A DNA stretch of 64,000 bases. Source: Bradyrhizobium ivorense. Lineage in GTDB: Bacteria > Pseudomonadota > Alphaproteobacteria > Rhizobiales > Xanthobacteraceae. The position numbers were made by a program, and so were the translations under genes. Below, in pieces: positions 1 to 8,367 of this stretch (position 1 is its first letter; each line of letters starts with the position of its first letter). The stretch lies in contig NZ_CAADFC020000024.1 of NCBI RefSeq assembly GCF_900696085.1, positions 43,327 through 107,326 on the forward strand. The letters are read 5' to 3'. The notes below the pieces were generated by a model. That model searched no databases. It saw only the letters and a list, made by a program, of their open reading frames with translations, and was not told the origin of the DNA.

Positions 1-239
1 GTCGGGTGCAGTTCCGAGGCCTTCGCGAAGGCCTGCACGGTGGCATCGTCGCGCATCACGAAATCGAGCACGCTCGCAAGAAATTGCGGGTCGGACGCCG
101 CGTTCCGCAGCGTCTCCGGACCGATTCCGGTCTCGGCCAGGAACAGGCCTAGCCGTTCAGGATCGCCGGCAATGAAGCCCAGCGCCTGAATCGCAACGAT
201 TTCAGCGACTTCCCGGGGGTTGTGAACAGGCTTTTTCAA
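1..239 (-). CDS. DUF3572 family protein (3' end outside window)
   Basis: Reading the minus strand from a TTG at 239 gives an uninterrupted frame beginning LKKPVHNPREVAEIVAIQAL and continuing with GFIAGDPERLGLFLAETGIG, then a helical segment with SDPQFLASVLDFVMRDD. This matches my recollection of the small DUF3572 proteins that sit divergently upstream of divK in rhizobia. Function unknown. The start is uncertain: no in-frame ATG is near, and a GGAAAGG ribosome-binding-like stretch lies about 8-15 bases upstream of the TTG. The gene leaves the window at position 1 after about 79 codons, so its C-terminus is not seen. It shares a roughly 230-bp divergent control region with divK. Confidence 0.7.
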   Translation of the reverse strand, partial: MKKPVHNPREVAEIVAIQALGFIAGDPERLGLFLAETGIGPETLRNAASDPQFLASVLDFVMRDDATVQAFAKASELHP

Positions 240-468
240 CGCGCCGGTTTGCCTTTCCGTTAACTTATGGTCTCTAATGAGAGGCCCATCATGCCCGAGT
301 CTTCCGCGCATGTTCAAGCAACGGAAACCACACTGCGGAAGTTGGACTTCGGGTTAACGGGTTGGAGCGATTCAGGCGCTAGTTTGAATTCACATTTTCG
401 ACGCGCCCCGAGCGCGGTGCGTGAGGTGCCGCAGCCGGGCCCGTTTCTTGAGGTTTGGGAGGGACGGG

Positions 469-834
469 ATGGCCAAAACCGTCCTGATCGTGGAGGACAA
501 CGAGCTCAACATGAAGCTCTTTCGCGATCTGTTGGAAGCGCATGGCTATCAGACCTCAGGCACCAGCAATGGCTTTGAGGCGCTTGATCTCGTCCGCAAG
601 CTGCGCCCTGATCTCATCTTGATGGATATCCAGCTGCCTCAGGTCTCCGGCCTCGAGGTCACGCGCTGGATCAAGGACGACCCCGACCTGCGCACGATAC
701 CGGTGGTCGCTGTTACAGCCTTCGCCATGAAGGGCGACGAAGAGCGCATCCGCGAGGGCGGCTGCGAAGCCTATTTGTCCAAGCCGATCTCGGTCGGGAA
801 ATTCATTGAGACTGTCCGACGCTTTATCGGATAG
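469..834 (+). CDS. divK: DivK, single-domain response regulator of cell polarity
   Basis: This 121-aa protein is a stand-alone CheY-like receiver. The acidic pocket is E9/D10, the phospho-acceptor is D53 in LILMD, and K105 lies in SKPIS. The segments VEDNELNMKLF and AVTAFAMKGDEERIREGGCE are almost identical to Caulobacter DivK. In that system DivK is phosphorylated by DivJ, dephosphorylated by PleC, and acts through DivL/CckA to control CtrA. The start at 469 is preceded by a strong GGGAGGGACGGG Shine-Dalgarno; an upstream in-frame ATG at 421 would add 16 unrelated residues. pleD follows after 14 bp, so the two are probably cotranscribed as in Caulobacter. Confidence 0.96.
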   Translation: MAKTVLIVEDNELNMKLFRDLLEAHGYQTSGTSNGFEALDLVRKLRPDLILMDIQLPQVSGLEVTRWIKDDPDLRTIPVVAVTAFAMKGDEERIREGGCEAYLSKPISVGKFIETVRRFIG

Positions 835-848
835 GGGAGTACCAGTTC

Positions 849-2222
849 ATGTCCGCGCGTATCCTCGTCGTCGATGACGTTCCGGCGAACGTCAAGCTGT
901 TGGAAGCCCGCCTGTCAGCCGAATATTTCGATGTGCTGACTGCATCCAACGGAACCGAGGCGCTGGAAATCTGCGCGCGCGCCGAATGCGACATCATCCT
1001 GCTCGATGTCATGATGCCTGACATGGACGGCTTCGAGGTTTGCCGCCGGCTGAAGTCCAATCCCGCCACGCATTTCATTCCGGTGGTGATCGTCACCGCG
1101 CTCGACAGCCCGGCCGACCGCGTGCGCGGGCTCGAGGCCGGCGCCGATGATTTCCTGACCAAGCCGGTGTCCGACGTCGTGCTGATCGCGCGCGTGCGCT
1201 CGCTGACGCGGCTGAAGATGATGACCGATGAGCTGCGCATGCGCGCCATCACCTCGCTCGAGATCGGCATGCAGGCGCCGGAGCGCAGCGCGATTGCCGA
1301 CAAGGGCATGGGCGGCCGCATCCTGCTGGTCGACGACCGCCCGTCGTCCTACGAGAAGCTGGCGCCGATCCTGTCCAGCGAGCACACCGTCGATGTCGAG
1401 ACCAATCCGGCGGAAGCGCTGTTCCACGCCGCCGAGGGCAATTACGACTTGCTGATCGTCTCGCTCAGCCTCGACAATTACGACGGGCTGCGGCTGTGCA
1501 GCCAGGCCCGCTCGCTGGAGCGCACGCGCCAGGTTCCGATCCTCGCGATCTCCGATGCCGACAACAACACGCGGCTGATGCGCGGGCTCGAGATCGGCGT
1601 CAACGACTATCTGCTGCGCCCGGTCGACAAGAACGAGCTGATGGCGCGGGCGCGCACCCAGATCCGCCGCCGCCGCTACACCGATCATTTGCGCGACAAT
1701 GTGCAGAACTCGATCGAGATGGCGATCACCGACGCGCTGACTGGCTTGCACAATCGCCGCTACATGGAGAGCCATCTCGCAACGCTGGCCGAGCAGGCCT
1801 CGATGCGCGGCAAGCCGCTGGCGCTGATGATCCTCGACATCGACTACTTCAAGGCGATCAACGACACCTACGGCCACGATGCCGGCGACGACGTGCTGCG
1901 CGAATTCGCGGTGCGGATCCGCAAGTCGATCCGCGGCATCGATCTCGCCTGCCGCTACGGCGGCGAGGAGTTCGTGATCGTGATGCCGGAAACCGACCTC
2001 CACGTCGCCGGCATGGTCGCCGAGCGGCTGCGCCGCTCGATCGCAGGCGAGCCGTTCGCGGTCGACAAGGGCGGCACGCGGATCGCGGTGACGATCTCGA
2101 TCGGCCTCACCACGCTGGAGCGCAAGGGCGAGCCGGTCGGCGATGTGCTGAAGCGCGCCGACACCGCGCTCTATCGTGCCAAGCACGACGGCCGTAACCG
2201 GGTGGTTTCGGCCGCGGCGTAA
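849..2222 (+). CDS. pleD: PleD, REC-REC-GGDEF diguanylate cyclase
   Basis: The 457-aa protein has the PleD architecture and length (Caulobacter PleD is about 454 aa). The first receiver (about 1-125) has acceptor D53 in LLDVMMPD. The second, adapter receiver (about 155-275) is degenerate, with Ser in LLIVSLS where the acceptor Asp should be. A GGDEF domain (about 290-455) follows. The active loop is GGEEF at 371-375, and the product-inhibition I-site RGID (362-365) lies five residues upstream, so the enzyme should make c-di-GMP and be feedback inhibited. Phosphorylation of the first receiver would drive dimerisation. The gene follows divK by 14 bp and ends just before a long inverted repeat. 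Confidence 0.96.
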   Translation: MSARILVVDDVPANVKLLEARLSAEYFDVLTASNGTEALEICARAECDIILLDVMMPDMDGFEVCRRLKSNPATHFIPVVIVTALDSPADRVRGLEAGADDFLTKPVSDVVLIARVRSLTRLKMMTDELRMRAITSLEIGMQAPERSAIADKGMGGRILLVDDRPSSYEKLAPILSSEHTVDVETNPAEALFHAAEGNYDLLIVSLSLDNYDGLRLCSQARSLERTRQVPILAISDADNNTRLMRGLEIGVNDYLLRPVDKNELMARARTQIRRRRYTDHLRDNVQNSIEMAITDALTGLHNRRYMESHLATLAEQASMRGKPLALMILDIDYFKAINDTYGHDAGDDVLREFAVRIRKSIRGIDLACRYGGEEFVIVMPETDLHVAGMVAERLRRSIAGEPFAVDKGGTRIAVTISIGLTTLERKGEPVGDVLKRADTALYRAKHDGRNRVVSAAA

Positions 2223-2230
2223 AATTATCT

Positions 2231-2320
2231 CGTAGCCCGGATGCAGCGCAGCGCAATCCGGGGCCCTTGTGTCCGCGGATGCAGCGTCCCCGGATTGCGC
2301 TGCGCTGCATCCGGGCTACG
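2231..2320. repeat. 33-bp-arm inverted repeat (dispersed palindromic element)
   Basis: The arms 2231-2263 and 2288-2320 are inverted copies of CGTAGCCCGGATGCAGCGCA plus a further GCGCAATCCGGGG, separated by 24 bases. It lies between the converging pleD and serine hydrolase genes. The sequence type (gtagcccggatg...gcgcaatccggg) is one I recognise as a dispersed intergenic repeat in Bradyrhizobium and related genomes. As RNA it would form a very stable hairpin in either direction, so it may also act as a bidirectional terminator. Confidence 0.85.
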
Positions 2321-2328
2321 AAGCTATC

Positions 2329-3537
2329 TCACCGCCCGCGTCTCACCGCCTCATAGGCCATCCGCTTGAACTCGAACGCAAACGGATGGACGAACGCCAT
2401 CTGGCGCTGCGCCATCATCACGCCTGCAACGCCCGTCTTCGGCGAGATCCACCACTGCGTGCCGGCGACGCCGCCCCAGTAGAGTTCACCGGCCGCATCG
2501 GGATGATCGATCGGCGAGGTCGGGTTGAGGATCAGCCCGCCGGCGAGGCCAAAGGCCTTGCCGGGCTGCTCGCCCATCATCGCAAAGCGGATCCATTGGC
2601 CCGGGACCAGCTGATTGGTCATTGCCTGCGCGATCGTCTCGGGCTTGAGCAGCGTCGGACCGCCGGGCAGCAGGCTGCGGATCAGCGCGACCATGTCGTG
2701 CATCGTCGAGACAAGGCCGCCGCCGCCGTTGAAGCGCGGTACTGGCCGCAGGTAAGCGCCGGGATAGGGCGAGTTGTCGGTCCGCGTCAGTCCCGGCTTC
2801 ATCGGATCCATCAGATCGGCGCCGGCGTAATAGGCGACGAGCCGGTTATGGTCCTGCTCCGGCACGAAGAAGCCGGTGTCGACCATGCCGAGCGGATCGA
2901 GAATCCGTGCCTTGATGAACGCGTCGAACGGCTGGCCGCTGATGACCTCGACAAGCCGCGCCACCACGTCGATGGCAACCGAATATTCCCATGACGTACC
3001 GGGATGGAAGACCAGCGGCAGATCGGAAAGGCCGTCGACCATGTCGGCGAGCGTCGACAGCGGATTGAGGATTCTGCGCTCGTTGTAGGCCTTGAAGATC
3101 GGCGTGCCCGGATCGAACAGGCCGTAGCTGAGGCCGGCGCTGTGGCTGAGCAAGTGACGAATGGTGATCGACGATCGCGCCGGCTCGGTGTCGTCGATCG
3201 ACGTCGCGCCCGGCCGCAGCACCTTGCGCTTGCCGAGCTGCGGGATGAATTTCTCGATCGGGTCGTCGAGCTTGAAGCGGCCTTCCTCGACCAGCAGCAG
3301 CGCGGCGCAGGAGGTGATCAGCTTGGTGTTGGAGAAGATGCGGAAGATGTGGTCGGTGCGCAGCGGCGTCTGCGCTTCCTTGTCGGCCCATCCGACGCAG
3401 CCGACGTCAACGATGTCGCGTCCGGTCAGAACCGTCCAGGAGATGCCGGACAACAGATCGTTGTCGATGTAGCGCTGCATGGCCGCTCGCGCCGGCGCGA
3501 AATCGTAGCCGGCGGCGGTCACCTTCAGATCTTCCAT
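2329..3537 (-). CDS. Serine hydrolase, class C beta-lactamase family
   Basis: The 402-aa protein resembles class C beta-lactamase/esterase-type serine hydrolases (Pfam Beta-lactamase). The SxxK motif is S69-N-T-K72 in FRIFSNTKLITS. The YxN motif appears as Y185-S-V in SWEYSVAIDVVARLVE. HLLSHSAGLSYG (129-139) is typical of the EstB/LACTB-type branch. There is no obvious signal peptide, so it is probably a cytoplasmic esterase-like enzyme rather than a periplasmic beta-lactamase; the substrate cannot be told from sequence. The start ATG at 3537 is preceded by GGGGAGCGACC. It is a monocistronic gene ending against the inverted repeat. Confidence 0.85.
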   Translation of the reverse strand: MEDLKVTAAGYDFAPARAAMQRYIDNDLLSGISWTVLTGRDIVDVGCVGWADKEAQTPLRTDHIFRIFSNTKLITSCAALLLVEEGRFKLDDPIEKFIPQLGKRKVLRPGATSIDDTEPARSSITIRHLLSHSAGLSYGLFDPGTPIFKAYNERRILNPLSTLADMVDGLSDLPLVFHPGTSWEYSVAIDVVARLVEVISGQPFDAFIKARILDPLGMVDTGFFVPEQDHNRLVAYYAGADLMDPMKPGLTRTDNSPYPGAYLRPVPRFNGGGGLVSTMHDMVALIRSLLPGGPTLLKPETIAQAMTNQLVPGQWIRFAMMGEQPGKAFGLAGGLILNPTSPIDHPDAAGELYWGGVAGTQWWISPKTGVAGVMMAQRQMAFVHPFAFEFKRMAYEAVRRGR

Positions 3538-3667
3538 GGTCGCTCCCCTGTTGCGCCGCAGGCCGTTAGCGCTGCTATCGGCAATCTCGCCTGACGGAAT
3601 ATCCAGCGAGAGATGCCGTCACGCGTGGACGCTAACAACCAAACGCGACGCGGGGACGCAACCGTAT

Positions 3668-4267
3668 TCAGCCGGCGCGCGGCTTCGCCGCGCCTGATGT
3701 GCCGAGCTTCACGCCGGCATTGGCCAGCAGCACCTTTGCGGCTTCCCTGGCCGCGCGCGCCATCGCGGGATCGTCGCGCACCAGGTCCTGTGCGATCGAG
3801 CCGTCGACCAGCAGCACGAGCTGGGTCGCAAGCCCTTCCGCATCGGCGACGCCGAGCTGCTGCAGCAGATCGCGAAACCAGACGCGGCGGCTTTCCTTGA
3901 AGGCGACGGCGATGTTCCTGACGGTGCGGTGCTCGTCCTCCGGACCGAGCTCGGCCACCGCATTGACGAACGGACAGCCGCGAAAATCCTCCGCCGCGAA
4001 GCGCCGCTCCAGCGAATCGAAGGTGGCGAGAATCTGCTCGGCCGGCGGCTTGTCGGAGGGGCGGGGATCGACAAAGCGGCGCCGCAGATAGGCCTCGATC
4101 AGCGCGTCCTTCGACGGGAAGTGATTGTAAAGCGTGCGCTTGCTGATGCCGATCTCGGCCGCGATGGTGTCGACGCCGATGGCGCGAATGCCCTGCAGGT
4201 AGAAGAGTTTGTCGGCGGTCTCGAGGATCCGCTCTTTCATGGTCTGTTTGGAAGGCAGGGAAGCCAT
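3668..4267 (-). CDS. TetR/AcrR family transcriptional regulator
   Basis: The protein begins MASLPSKQTMKERILETADK and carries an N-terminal TetR helix-turn-helix (ILETADKLFYLQGIRAIGVD, then IGISKRTLYNHFPSKDAL), followed by a helical ligand domain to about residue 199. I chose the ATG at 4267 (199 aa); a GTG at 4303 would add 12 residues. The gene diverges from an MFS transporter, with a perfect palindrome between them. That arrangement is classic for a repressor controlling itself and an adjacent efflux pump. The C-terminal domain pattern (RFAAEDFRGCPFVNAVAELG) is shared with many rhizobial TetR proteins; the ligand is unknown. Confidence 0.9.
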   Translation of the reverse strand: MASLPSKQTMKERILETADKLFYLQGIRAIGVDTIAAEIGISKRTLYNHFPSKDALIEAYLRRRFVDPRPSDKPPAEQILATFDSLERRFAAEDFRGCPFVNAVAELGPEDEHRTVRNIAVAFKESRRVWFRDLLQQLGVADAEGLATQLVLLVDGSIAQDLVRDDPAMARAAREAAKVLLANAGVKLGTSGAAKPRAG

Positions 4268-4318
4268 GCGTGGGCCGGGATCGTCTTCGCTTGACAGCAC
4301 CACCCCTGTATAGCCTAA

Positions 4319-4336
4319 TTACACAGGTCTGTGTAA
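4319..4336. promoter_or_regulatory. Perfect palindromic operator, probable TetR site
   Basis: TTACACAG-GT-CTGTGTAA is a perfect 8+8 palindrome with a 2-bp centre, in the intergenic space between tetR and the MFS gene. On the minus strand a TATACA hexamer lies 18 bp downstream of TTACAC, so the operator may overlap the tetR promoter. Size and position fit a TetR dimer site; binding is inferred. Confidence 0.8.
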
Positions 4337-4400
4337 CTAAAACAGATGGGAATCGCAGGACGCGGCTGTCGTGCCGCGCCTGAACGGGAGAATAAGAACA

Positions 4401-5633
4401 ATGCCCCTGTTACAGGTCCTGCGTCCCACGCTTCCGATTCTGATCGGCGCCTCCATCATGCTCACGCTGAGCATGGGGCTGCGGCAGAGCCTCGGCATCT
4501 TCCTGCAGCCGCTGACCCAGGACATCCACATCTCGGTGTCCGATTTCACGCTGGCGCTGGCCGTGCAGAACCTCGCCTGGGGTTTTCTGCAGCCTTTGGC
4601 CGGGGCGATGACAGTGCGTTACGGCTTTCGCCCGATCATGCTGGTCGGCGCGCTGCTCTACATCGCCGGCCTTGCGCTGATGACGGCCGCGCATGGGCTG
4701 GTCAGCGTCATGATCGGCGGCGGCGTTTTGATCGGCACCTCGCTCGCCTGCACCGCGGCGGCGATCGCGATGTCGGTCGCGGCGCGCGCGGTGCCGGAGA
4801 CGGTGCGCTCGACGGTACTCGGCATCGTGTCCGCCGCGGGCTCGCTCGGCGCGCTGCTGTCGGCGCCGATCGGCCAGATGCTCAATGAGGGCTTTGGCTG
4901 GCGCGTCGGGCTCGCCGGCTTCGTCATCCTGTCGATCTTCATGATTCCGGCAGCATGGTACGCCGGCCGCGTCGACAAGGTCCCGCTGCCGAAGCCCGCT
5001 GGCGACGACATTGGCAACGCCACCGCCGCGATGGCCACCAAAACCGCGTTCGGCAACGCGTCGTTCATGGTGATGACCTGCGCCTACATGGTCTGCGGCA
5101 TGCAGCTCGTCTTCCTTACCACGCACCTGCCGTCGTATCTCGCGATCTGCGGCCTCGATCCGATGCTGAGCGCGCAGACGCTTGGCATGATCGGCGGCTT
5201 CAACGTGCTGGGCTCGCTGTTCTTCGGCTGGGCCGGCCAGCGCTGGAACAAGCTGGCGCTGCTCGGCGGCATCTACATCTTCCGCTCGCTGGCGCTCGCC
5301 TGGTACTTCATGCTGCCGGCGACGCCGGCATCCACGCTGCTGTTCGGCGCCATCATGGGCTTCCTGTGGATGGGCGTTGGTCCCTTGGTCGCTGGCGCGG
5401 TCGCCGAGATGTTCGGCCTGCGCTGGCAGGCGATGATCCAGGGCCTCGCCTTCATGAGCCACCAGATCGGCAGCTTCCTCGGCGCCTATGGCGGCGGGGT
5501 GCTGTACGACGCGCTGGGCTCCTACACCATGGCCTGGCGCATCGGCGTCGCGCTGGGGCTTGCCGGCGGCATCATCCAGGTGGCGTTCGCGCTGATCCGG
5601 CCGTCGCAACCGCCTGTGCTCAAGACCGCTTAA
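4401..5633 (+). CDS. MFS transporter
   Basis: The 410-aa protein has about twelve hydrophobic segments and an MFS-type loop 2-3 (FLQPLAGAMTVRYGFRPIML). The start at 4401 is supported by GGGAG at 4386-4390; an in-frame ATG at 4371 lacks this support. It resembles the oxalate/formate antiporter-like or monocarboxylate-type MFS branch (GLRQSLGIFLQPL near the N-terminus, NVLGSLFFGWAGQRWNK at the centre), which is a family-level impression only. It diverges from the TetR gene and is probably derepressed when the TetR ligand is present. A strong hairpin follows the stop. Confidence 0.88.
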   Translation: MPLLQVLRPTLPILIGASIMLTLSMGLRQSLGIFLQPLTQDIHISVSDFTLALAVQNLAWGFLQPLAGAMTVRYGFRPIMLVGALLYIAGLALMTAAHGLVSVMIGGGVLIGTSLACTAAAIAMSVAARAVPETVRSTVLGIVSAAGSLGALLSAPIGQMLNEGFGWRVGLAGFVILSIFMIPAAWYAGRVDKVPLPKPAGDDIGNATAAMATKTAFGNASFMVMTCAYMVCGMQLVFLTTHLPSYLAICGLDPMLSAQTLGMIGGFNVLGSLFFGWAGQRWNKLALLGGIYIFRSLALAWYFMLPATPASTLLFGAIMGFLWMGVGPLVAGAVAEMFGLRWQAMIQGLAFMSHQIGSFLGAYGGGVLYDALGSYTMAWRIGVALGLAGGIIQVAFALIRPSQPPVLKTA

Positions 5634-5653
5634 CTTTCAGATCCATGCGTGGT

Positions 5654-5701
5654 CGGTGACTGCTCCTTGTGAGAGCAGTCACCGCTTGCTGCCTATTTTT
5701 C
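5654..5701 (+). terminator. Rho-independent terminator of the MFS gene
   Basis: Perfect 12-bp stem CGGTGACTGCTC / GAGCAGTCACCG (5654-5665 and 5673-5684) with a 7-base loop. A T-rich tract ending in TTTTT lies at 5696-5700. The T run is about 11 bases from the stem, which is longer than in a classical terminator. Confidence 0.65.
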
Positions 5702-6136
5702 GATCAATCGCCTGCCGCTAGAGCGTGCAGTGGAGCGCGATTCCGTTCTAGCCGCGGATCGAAGTGGCAGCACTTTCAAAGCGTTACGCGGCGCGCATCG
5801 GTGGCACGAATCTTGTTTCGATTTGGCTAGAAATCGTGCCGGAAGCCCTCGCCAAGGTTTCCGGCCTGGGGACTCATGGGAAGGGCTGGCCGCGATGAGG
5901 CTAGTCGCCGTCACTCTCCAGCCATCTGCGCACGACGGCCTTGGCAGCGCCGCCGAGCAGGCCCTTGTGCCTTGCGTCCGGCCAGATGTCGCCACGCGTT
6001 CGGTACTTCGCGCCACCCGCATCACGGCACGTCGAGACATTCCGAAAACCCAGCGCGCAGGTGTGCCTTTCGGCGCTCACGCCTCGGACGCGCCGCGCCC
6101 TTTCCGAACACCAACACGTCTTGTGATGGGAGGAAG
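5702..6136 (+). promoter_or_regulatory. amtB leader region with a candidate sigma-54 promoter at 5802-5817
   Basis: This 435-bp stretch has no convincing gene; the open frames in it lack a Shine-Dalgarno sequence and family features. TGGCACG-AATC-TTGTT at 5802-5817 is close to the sigma-54 -24/-12 consensus (TGGCACG-N4-TTGCT), with GG at the -24 element but GT in place of GC at -12. Nitrogen-regulated amtB genes are usually sigma-54/NtrC dependent, so the position makes sense. The implied 5' leader would be about 300 nt. I found no clear NtrC dyad. Confidence 0.5.
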
Positions 6137-7531
6137 ATGATGGAGTATGCGACATACACGCGCCGGAAGCTCGCGAGAATCGTCGTTGCCCTGCTGGGAG
6201 TGGCGTTTCTTTGCCTGCTGTTCAGCGACCCGGCGCTAGCCGAGGACGCTGCGCCGCCGGCCTGCGGCGGCAAGATTCTCGAGAAGTGCACGCCGAATTC
6301 CGGCGACACCGCCTGGATGCTCACGTCAGTCGCGCTCGTCCTGATGATGACGGTCCCGGGGCTCGGCTTGTTCTATGGCGGCATGGTGCGCAAGAAGAAT
6401 GTCGGCGATACCGTGATGACCAGCTTCGCCGTCACTTGCCTAGTCACGATCCTGTTTGCCGTCCTCACCTACAGTCTGGCGTTTCGTGCCGGCACGCCGT
6501 TTATCGGCGGCCTCGATCGCCTGTTCCTCAAGGACATCCTGAGCGACATCGGCAAGGGCGGCATCGGCAATCCCAATCCACTCGCCGCGACCATCCCTGA
6601 GTCCGTTTACATCTGCTTCCAGATGACGTTCGCCATCATCACACCGGCGCTGATCGCGGGCGCGTTTGCCGAGCGGATGAAGTTCTCCGCGATGCTCTGG
6701 TTCATCGGGCTGTGGGCGATCTTCGTCTATGCGCCGATCGCACACTGGGTCTGGGGGCCCGACGGCATATTCGCGGCCGGCAACGACGCTGCGTGGGTGA
6801 AAGTGCTCGATTTCGCCGGCGGCACCGTGGTGCACATCAACGCGGGCGTCGCGGGCCTGATGTGTGCCATCATGCTCGGAAAGCGCAGTGACACCGGACC
6901 GGCACACAACATGGTGCTGACATTCATCGGCGCTTCGCTGCTGTGGGTCGGCTGGTTCGGCTTCAATGCCGGCTCCGCCGTCACGGCCGGAATGCAAGCG
7001 GGCATGGCAATGCTGGTGACCCAGATTGCAACGGCGATGGCAGGCTTCACCTGGATGCTGGTGGAATGGGCGTTGAAGGGAAAGCCGACCGTCGTCGGCA
7101 TCTGCTCCGGCGCCGTCGCCGGCCTCGTCGCGATCACGCCGGCCTCCGGCTTCGTCGGCCCGGTCGGCGCGTTTGCCATCGGCATCGCTGCCGGCGTCTG
7201 CTGCTACTGGGGATGCACCGGCTTGAAGCGCATGTTCAGCTATGATGACGCGCTGGATTGCTTCGGCGTCCATGCCCTCGGCGGCATCGTCGGAGCGCTG
7301 CTGACGGGCGTGTTCGCGGTCGAGCAATATGGTGGTACCGCGGGCGTTCTGGAGGGAAATGCCGGACAGTTCGTCAATCAGTGCATCGGCGTCGCGACGG
7401 TCTTCGTGTATGATGCCGTGGTGAGTCTGATCATCCTGTTCGTGATCAATCTCTTCGTCGGGCTTCGTGTGACGCGGGATATCGAGCGCGAGGGATTGGA
7501 TCTGGCACTGCACGGCGAGGTCGTGCAGTAG
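6137..7531 (+). CDS. amtB: Ammonium transporter AmtB
   Basis: The protein is about 464 aa with a cleavable-looking N-terminus (hydrophobic VALLGVAFLCLLF, then ALAEDA) and eleven expected membrane helices. Amt signatures include GLGLFYGGMVRKKN, FAGGTVVHINAGVAGL (first pore histidine) and DCFGVHALGGIVGALLTGVF (second pore histidine). It should be a homotrimeric inner-membrane NH4+/NH3 channel. GGGAGG at 6128-6133 precedes a double ATG at 6137/6140; the second is better spaced. A frame extending back to 5876 is not plausible as coding. No glnK (PII) gene lies directly upstream, unlike the usual glnK-amtB operon. A 42-aa membrane ORF follows. Confidence 0.95.
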   Translation: MMEYATYTRRKLARIVVALLGVAFLCLLFSDPALAEDAAPPACGGKILEKCTPNSGDTAWMLTSVALVLMMTVPGLGLFYGGMVRKKNVGDTVMTSFAVTCLVTILFAVLTYSLAFRAGTPFIGGLDRLFLKDILSDIGKGGIGNPNPLAATIPESVYICFQMTFAIITPALIAGAFAERMKFSAMLWFIGLWAIFVYAPIAHWVWGPDGIFAAGNDAAWVKVLDFAGGTVVHINAGVAGLMCAIMLGKRSDTGPAHNMVLTFIGASLLWVGWFGFNAGSAVTAGMQAGMAMLVTQIATAMAGFTWMLVEWALKGKPTVVGICSGAVAGLVAITPASGFVGPVGAFAIGIAAGVCCYWGCTGLKRMFSYDDALDCFGVHALGGIVGALLTGVFAVEQYGGTAGVLEGNAGQFVNQCIGVATVFVYDAVVSLIILFVINLFVGLRVTRDIEREGLDLALHGEVVQ

Positions 7532-7602
7532 GCTTGGCGGCATTCCGCAAGGCCGGCGAAGTCAGCCGGCCGGCGCGGGATAAAGCTGTTCGAGGTGATC
7601 CC

Positions 7603-7731
7603 ATGAACTGGTTCTATTGGAACACAGCGTGGTCGCTGTTCTTCAGCCTCGTTTGGTTCATGACCATCACACACAATCCAGATGCGCAGATCGCAGATGC
7701 GCATCTGCGCGATGAGGCGTTCAAGGGTTAG
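7603..7731 (+). CDS. Small single-pass membrane protein downstream of amtB
   Basis: This 42-aa ORF begins MNWFYWNTAWSLFFSLVWFM, continues with TITHNPDAQIADAHLRDEAF and ends KG. It has one aromatic-rich hydrophobic segment (about 3-22) and an acidic tail. GAGGTG sits 7 bases before the ATG. It starts 71 bp after amtB and could be cotranscribed. I do not recognise a family. The last 4 bp overlap the stop of the convergent gene. Its tail is encoded by a GCAGATGCGCATCTGC self-complementary stretch that could instead be part of a terminator. Confidence 0.5.
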   Translation: MNWFYWNTAWSLFFSLVWFMTITHNPDAQIADAHLRDEAFKG

Positions 7732-8258
7732 CTCCGGTAGTAACGCCACATCCTGAGGAACGTCCGGTGGATCTCATCGGGCGCCCGATCGAATGGCTCG
7801 AGATTGACGCGCACCACGCCACGATGGTCCATGCGCCACGGCAAGCGCATCAGGCGCCGATAGGTCGGCCGCTTGCGCCAATCGGCCACCAGCGCACTGC
7901 CGAGCGGTGCGTTGAGCGCGATCTGCAACTCGTGAACGGTCATCGCGCGCTCGGCGATCTCGACGAGGTCGATGCGCGCGATGGCGCGCCAGCGGATCAG
8001 TCCGAAGGCCTGGATGAAGATACCGTACTGGTTGGCGCCGATGGTCGGACGACCGGCCTCCAGCAGGGGGATGTTGTAGTAGGTGAAGCCGGCGGCCGCC
8101 GCCGCCGGCGCCAGCCAATAGATTGCGCCCGTGATCCAGGTCGCGGTCAGGAAGATCGCGGCCAGCGCGGCCGTGACATAGACCGGAAAGTAGATGTCCT
8201 CGCGGCCGTAGGCGACCGAGTAGCCGCCGACGTTTCCCTCGTCTAGGCTTGCGATCAT
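7728..8258 (-). CDS. Conserved membrane protein with a PH-like cytoplasmic domain
   Basis: The 176-aa protein has two hydrophobic segments near the N-terminus (about 27-45 and 48-66: VYVTAALAAIFLTATWITGA and YWLAPAAAAAGFTYYNIPLL). A soluble region follows (NQYGIFIQAFGLIRWRAIAR) that resembles the bacterial PH-like domains placed after two membrane helices. The function is unknown. The ATG at 8258 is in a short spacer before the rpmG terminator. The 3' end overlaps the small plus-strand ORF by 4 bp. Confidence 0.7.
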   Translation of the reverse strand: MIASLDEGNVGGYSVAYGREDIYFPVYVTAALAAIFLTATWITGAIYWLAPAAAAAGFTYYNIPLLEAGRPTIGANQYGIFIQAFGLIRWRAIARIDLVEIAERAMTVHELQIALNAPLGSALVADWRKRPTYRRLMRLPWRMDHRGVVRVNLEPFDRAPDEIHRTFLRMWRYYRS

Positions 8259-8318
8259 GTGAGCCCCGCACCCGGGACTTGTCCGGAAAAGATGAGGGAC
8301 GACACCAGGCCATAAAGC

Positions 8319-8344
8319 AAAAACGGGGCCGCGAGGGCCCCGTT
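8319..8344 (-). terminator. Terminator of rpmG
   Basis: On the minus strand AACGGGGCC-CTCGC-GGCCCCGTT is followed by TTT, giving a strong GC hairpin with a U tract 24 bp after the rpmG stop. This is a textbook intrinsic terminator. Confidence 0.85.
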
Positions 8345-8367
8345 CGAAACGTCGGAAGCAGACCGGC

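Noticed and set aside
915..2186. 423-aa minus-strand open frame opposite pleD
   Set aside because: Shadow of pleD; composition is typical of antisense GC-rich frames and pleD is unmistakable.
5730..6140. 136-aa plus-strand ORF before amtB
   Set aside because: No ribosome-binding site or protein-like pattern; it lies in the leader and overlaps the sigma-54-like promoter.
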